NCBI RefSeq assembly: GCF_000230735.2
Contig: NC_019962.1
Span: 3,286,001 to 3,350,000 of the forward strand
Direction: 5' to 3'
DNA: 64,000 bases
DNA from: Natrinema pellirubrum DSM 15624
GTDB taxonomy: Archaea > Halobacteriota > Halobacteria > Halobacteriales > Natrialbaceae
A model generated the notes under the pieces. That model was not told the DNA's origin. It ran no database searches and was given only the letters and a program-made list of their open reading frames with translations. Shown piece after piece: positions 63,060-64,000 of this stretch (position 1 is its first letter; each line of letters starts with the position of its first letter). A program made the translations under genes and the position numbers.

Positions 63060-64000
63060 CTAGTAGTGATCGTCCAGTTCGACGTCGAGGTCGTGTGCCT
63101 CGAGGACATCCTCGAGGGTCGATTCGGCGTTGTCGTCGGGCTCGTCGTCGGGCTCGATCGGTTCGCGGCCGTCGAAGGTCTCGTGGACCATCGCGACGCT
63201 GTCGGCGAGGACGTCCAGGCCGTATCCTCCCTCGAGAATGAAAGCAAGCGCGGCGTCGGTATCTTCAGCGAGGGTTCGAACCCGGTCGCTCAACAGGGCA
63301 TAGGCCTCCGTCGAGAGTCGGATCCGCGAGATAGGGTCGTGACGGTGGGCGTCGAAGCCCGCGCTGATCAACAGGAGGTCGGGATCGAAGTCGGTGAGCG
63401 CGGCGGCAATGGGGCCGTCGACGGCGGCGAGATACTCGCCGTCGTCGGTACCGGCCGGCATGGGAATGTTCATCGTCGTCCCCTCGCCGTCGCCCTCACC
63501 GGTCTCGTCGATATCGCCGGAGCCAGGATAGAGCCCCTGTTCGTGGAGCGAGACGAAGAAGACGTCACCGCGGTCGTAGAAGATGTCCTGCGTGCCGTTG
63601 CCGTGGTGGACGTCCCAGTCGAGGATCGCGACCCGATCGACGTCGTAGGCGTCGTGATCGAGTGCGTGCTGGGCGGCGACGGCGACGTTGTTGACGAAGC
63701 AAAACCCCATCGCGTTGTCGTAGACCGCGTGGTGACCCGGCGGACGCCCGATCGAGAAGGGCGTCTCGCGGCCCGTCGCTCCCTCGAGGGCTTCTTCGGC
63801 GGCCCAACAGGCTAACCCCGCACTCCGGGAGGCCGCGTCCCACGTTTCCTCGACGGCGGTGGTGTCGGGGTCCCAGCTGCCGCCGCCGTCGGCACAGAAC
63901 TCTCGGACCGACTCGAGGTACTCGCGCTCGTGGACGGTCGCCATCGCATCGAGGTCGCAGGGGTCGGCCTCGACGTACTCGACGCCGTGTTTTTTCTGCA
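63060..64000 (-). CDS. Histone deacetylase-family protein, N-terminus beyond the window
   Basis: The frame stays open past an internal ATG at 63944 to the window end (QKKHGVEYVEADPCDLDAMATVHEREYLESVREF), so the true start lies outside. Zn-site and catalytic motifs are GRPPGHHAVYDNAMGFCFVNNVAVAA, ILDWDVHHGNGTQDIFY and LLISAGFDAHRHDP. Archaeal class II-type members deacetylate lysines or acetylpolyamines. The acidic C-terminal tail (EPDDEPDDNAESTLEDVLEAHDLDVELDDHY) is lineage-specific. Confidence 0.9.
   Translation of the reverse strand, partial: QKKHGVEYVEADPCDLDAMATVHEREYLESVREFCADGGGSWDPDTTAVEETWDAASRSAGLACWAAEEALEGATGRETPFSIGRPPGHHAVYDNAMGFCFVNNVAVAAQHALDHDAYDVDRVAILDWDVHHGNGTQDIFYDRGDVFFVSLHEQGLYPGSGDIDETGEGDGEGTTMNIPMPAGTDDGEYLAAVDGPIAAALTDFDPDLLLISAGFDAHRHDPISRIRLSTEAYALLSDRVRTLAEDTDAALAFILEGGYGLDVLADSVAMVHETFDGREPIEPDDEPDDNAESTLEDVLEAHDLDVELDDHY

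Overview
The window is chromosomal DNA of a haloarchaeon. The evidence is high GC, strongly acidic proteins, Tat-type lipoprotein signals, leaderless or start-stop-overlapping genes, families known mainly from Halobacteria (DUF5789, DUF5790, DUF7344-type, RPA/RPA-associated pairs, Azf) and an archaeal 16S-tRNA-Ala-23S-5S operon. A member of the Natrialbales (Haloterrigena/Natrinema-like) is my best guess, but this is an inference. No transposase, integrase, CRISPR array or plasmid function was seen, so this is mostly ordinary core chromosome.

Layout. 0-8.4 kb: an iron-siderophore binding lipoprotein with DtxR-type operators (cut by the window start), a SIMPL lipoprotein, cysK, an enoyl-CoA hydratase, a glycosyltransferase/methyltransferase pair, a small winged-helix gene behind a perfect palindrome, an MBL-fold hydrolase, a YkgJ-type cysteine-cluster protein and a TRAM protein. 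8.4-14.9 kb: a radical SAM protein with C-terminal HhH, a membrane-anchored double winged-helix protein with an acidic DPD repeat, Hsp20, an FAD oxidoreductase and a CDGSH protein. 14.9-21.6 kb: a respiratory module. On the minus strand lie a His-rich small membrane protein, a TauE/SafE-like transporter and a CcoI/CopA-type copper ATPase. On the plus strand lies the ba3-type cytochrome oxidase operon. Together they would supply copper to, and build, a terminal oxidase.

21.6-35.3 kb: a sugar nucleotidyltransferase, an internally deleted DHDPS-family gene, an rpa/rpap operon with a leaderless 10-codon upstream ORF, an esterase/VOC dioxygenase operon, a ribbon-helix-helix coiled-coil protein, tRNA-His followed by a 30-bp copy of its own 3' end, a GAF-PAS-PAS histidine kinase, a hydrolase, membrane proteins and an aldo/keto reductase. 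35.3-38.6 kb: an XRE regulator/membrane protein pair and tRNA-Phe and tRNA-Val, each again followed by copies of its own 3' end about 120 bp away. 38.6-52.7 kb: a DUF192 protein, an ABC exporter, PAP2, a creatininase-family protein, MptD, Azf (glucose-6-phosphate dehydrogenase), oxidoreductases, an M29 aminopeptidase, a queuosine/archaeosine-precursor transporter, a cold shock protein, PadR and RNase J.

52.7-58.6 kb: a minus-strand rRNA operon with two divergent tandem 5S genes, each preceded by a T-arm-like hairpin. 58.6-64 kb: a DUF6920-like gene remnant, two divergent membrane proteins, a CAU-anticodon tRNA, MoaB, tRNA-Asn, the CCA-adding enzyme and a histone-deacetylase-family gene cut by the window end.

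The most unusual signal is the shared arrangement downstream of three unrelated tRNA genes (His, Phe, Val). In each, the tRNA 3' end is followed after 4-6 nt by a hairpin, then other short hairpin and T-loop-like motifs, then a partial copy of that same tRNA's 3' end at an offset of 122, 123 or 120 bp.
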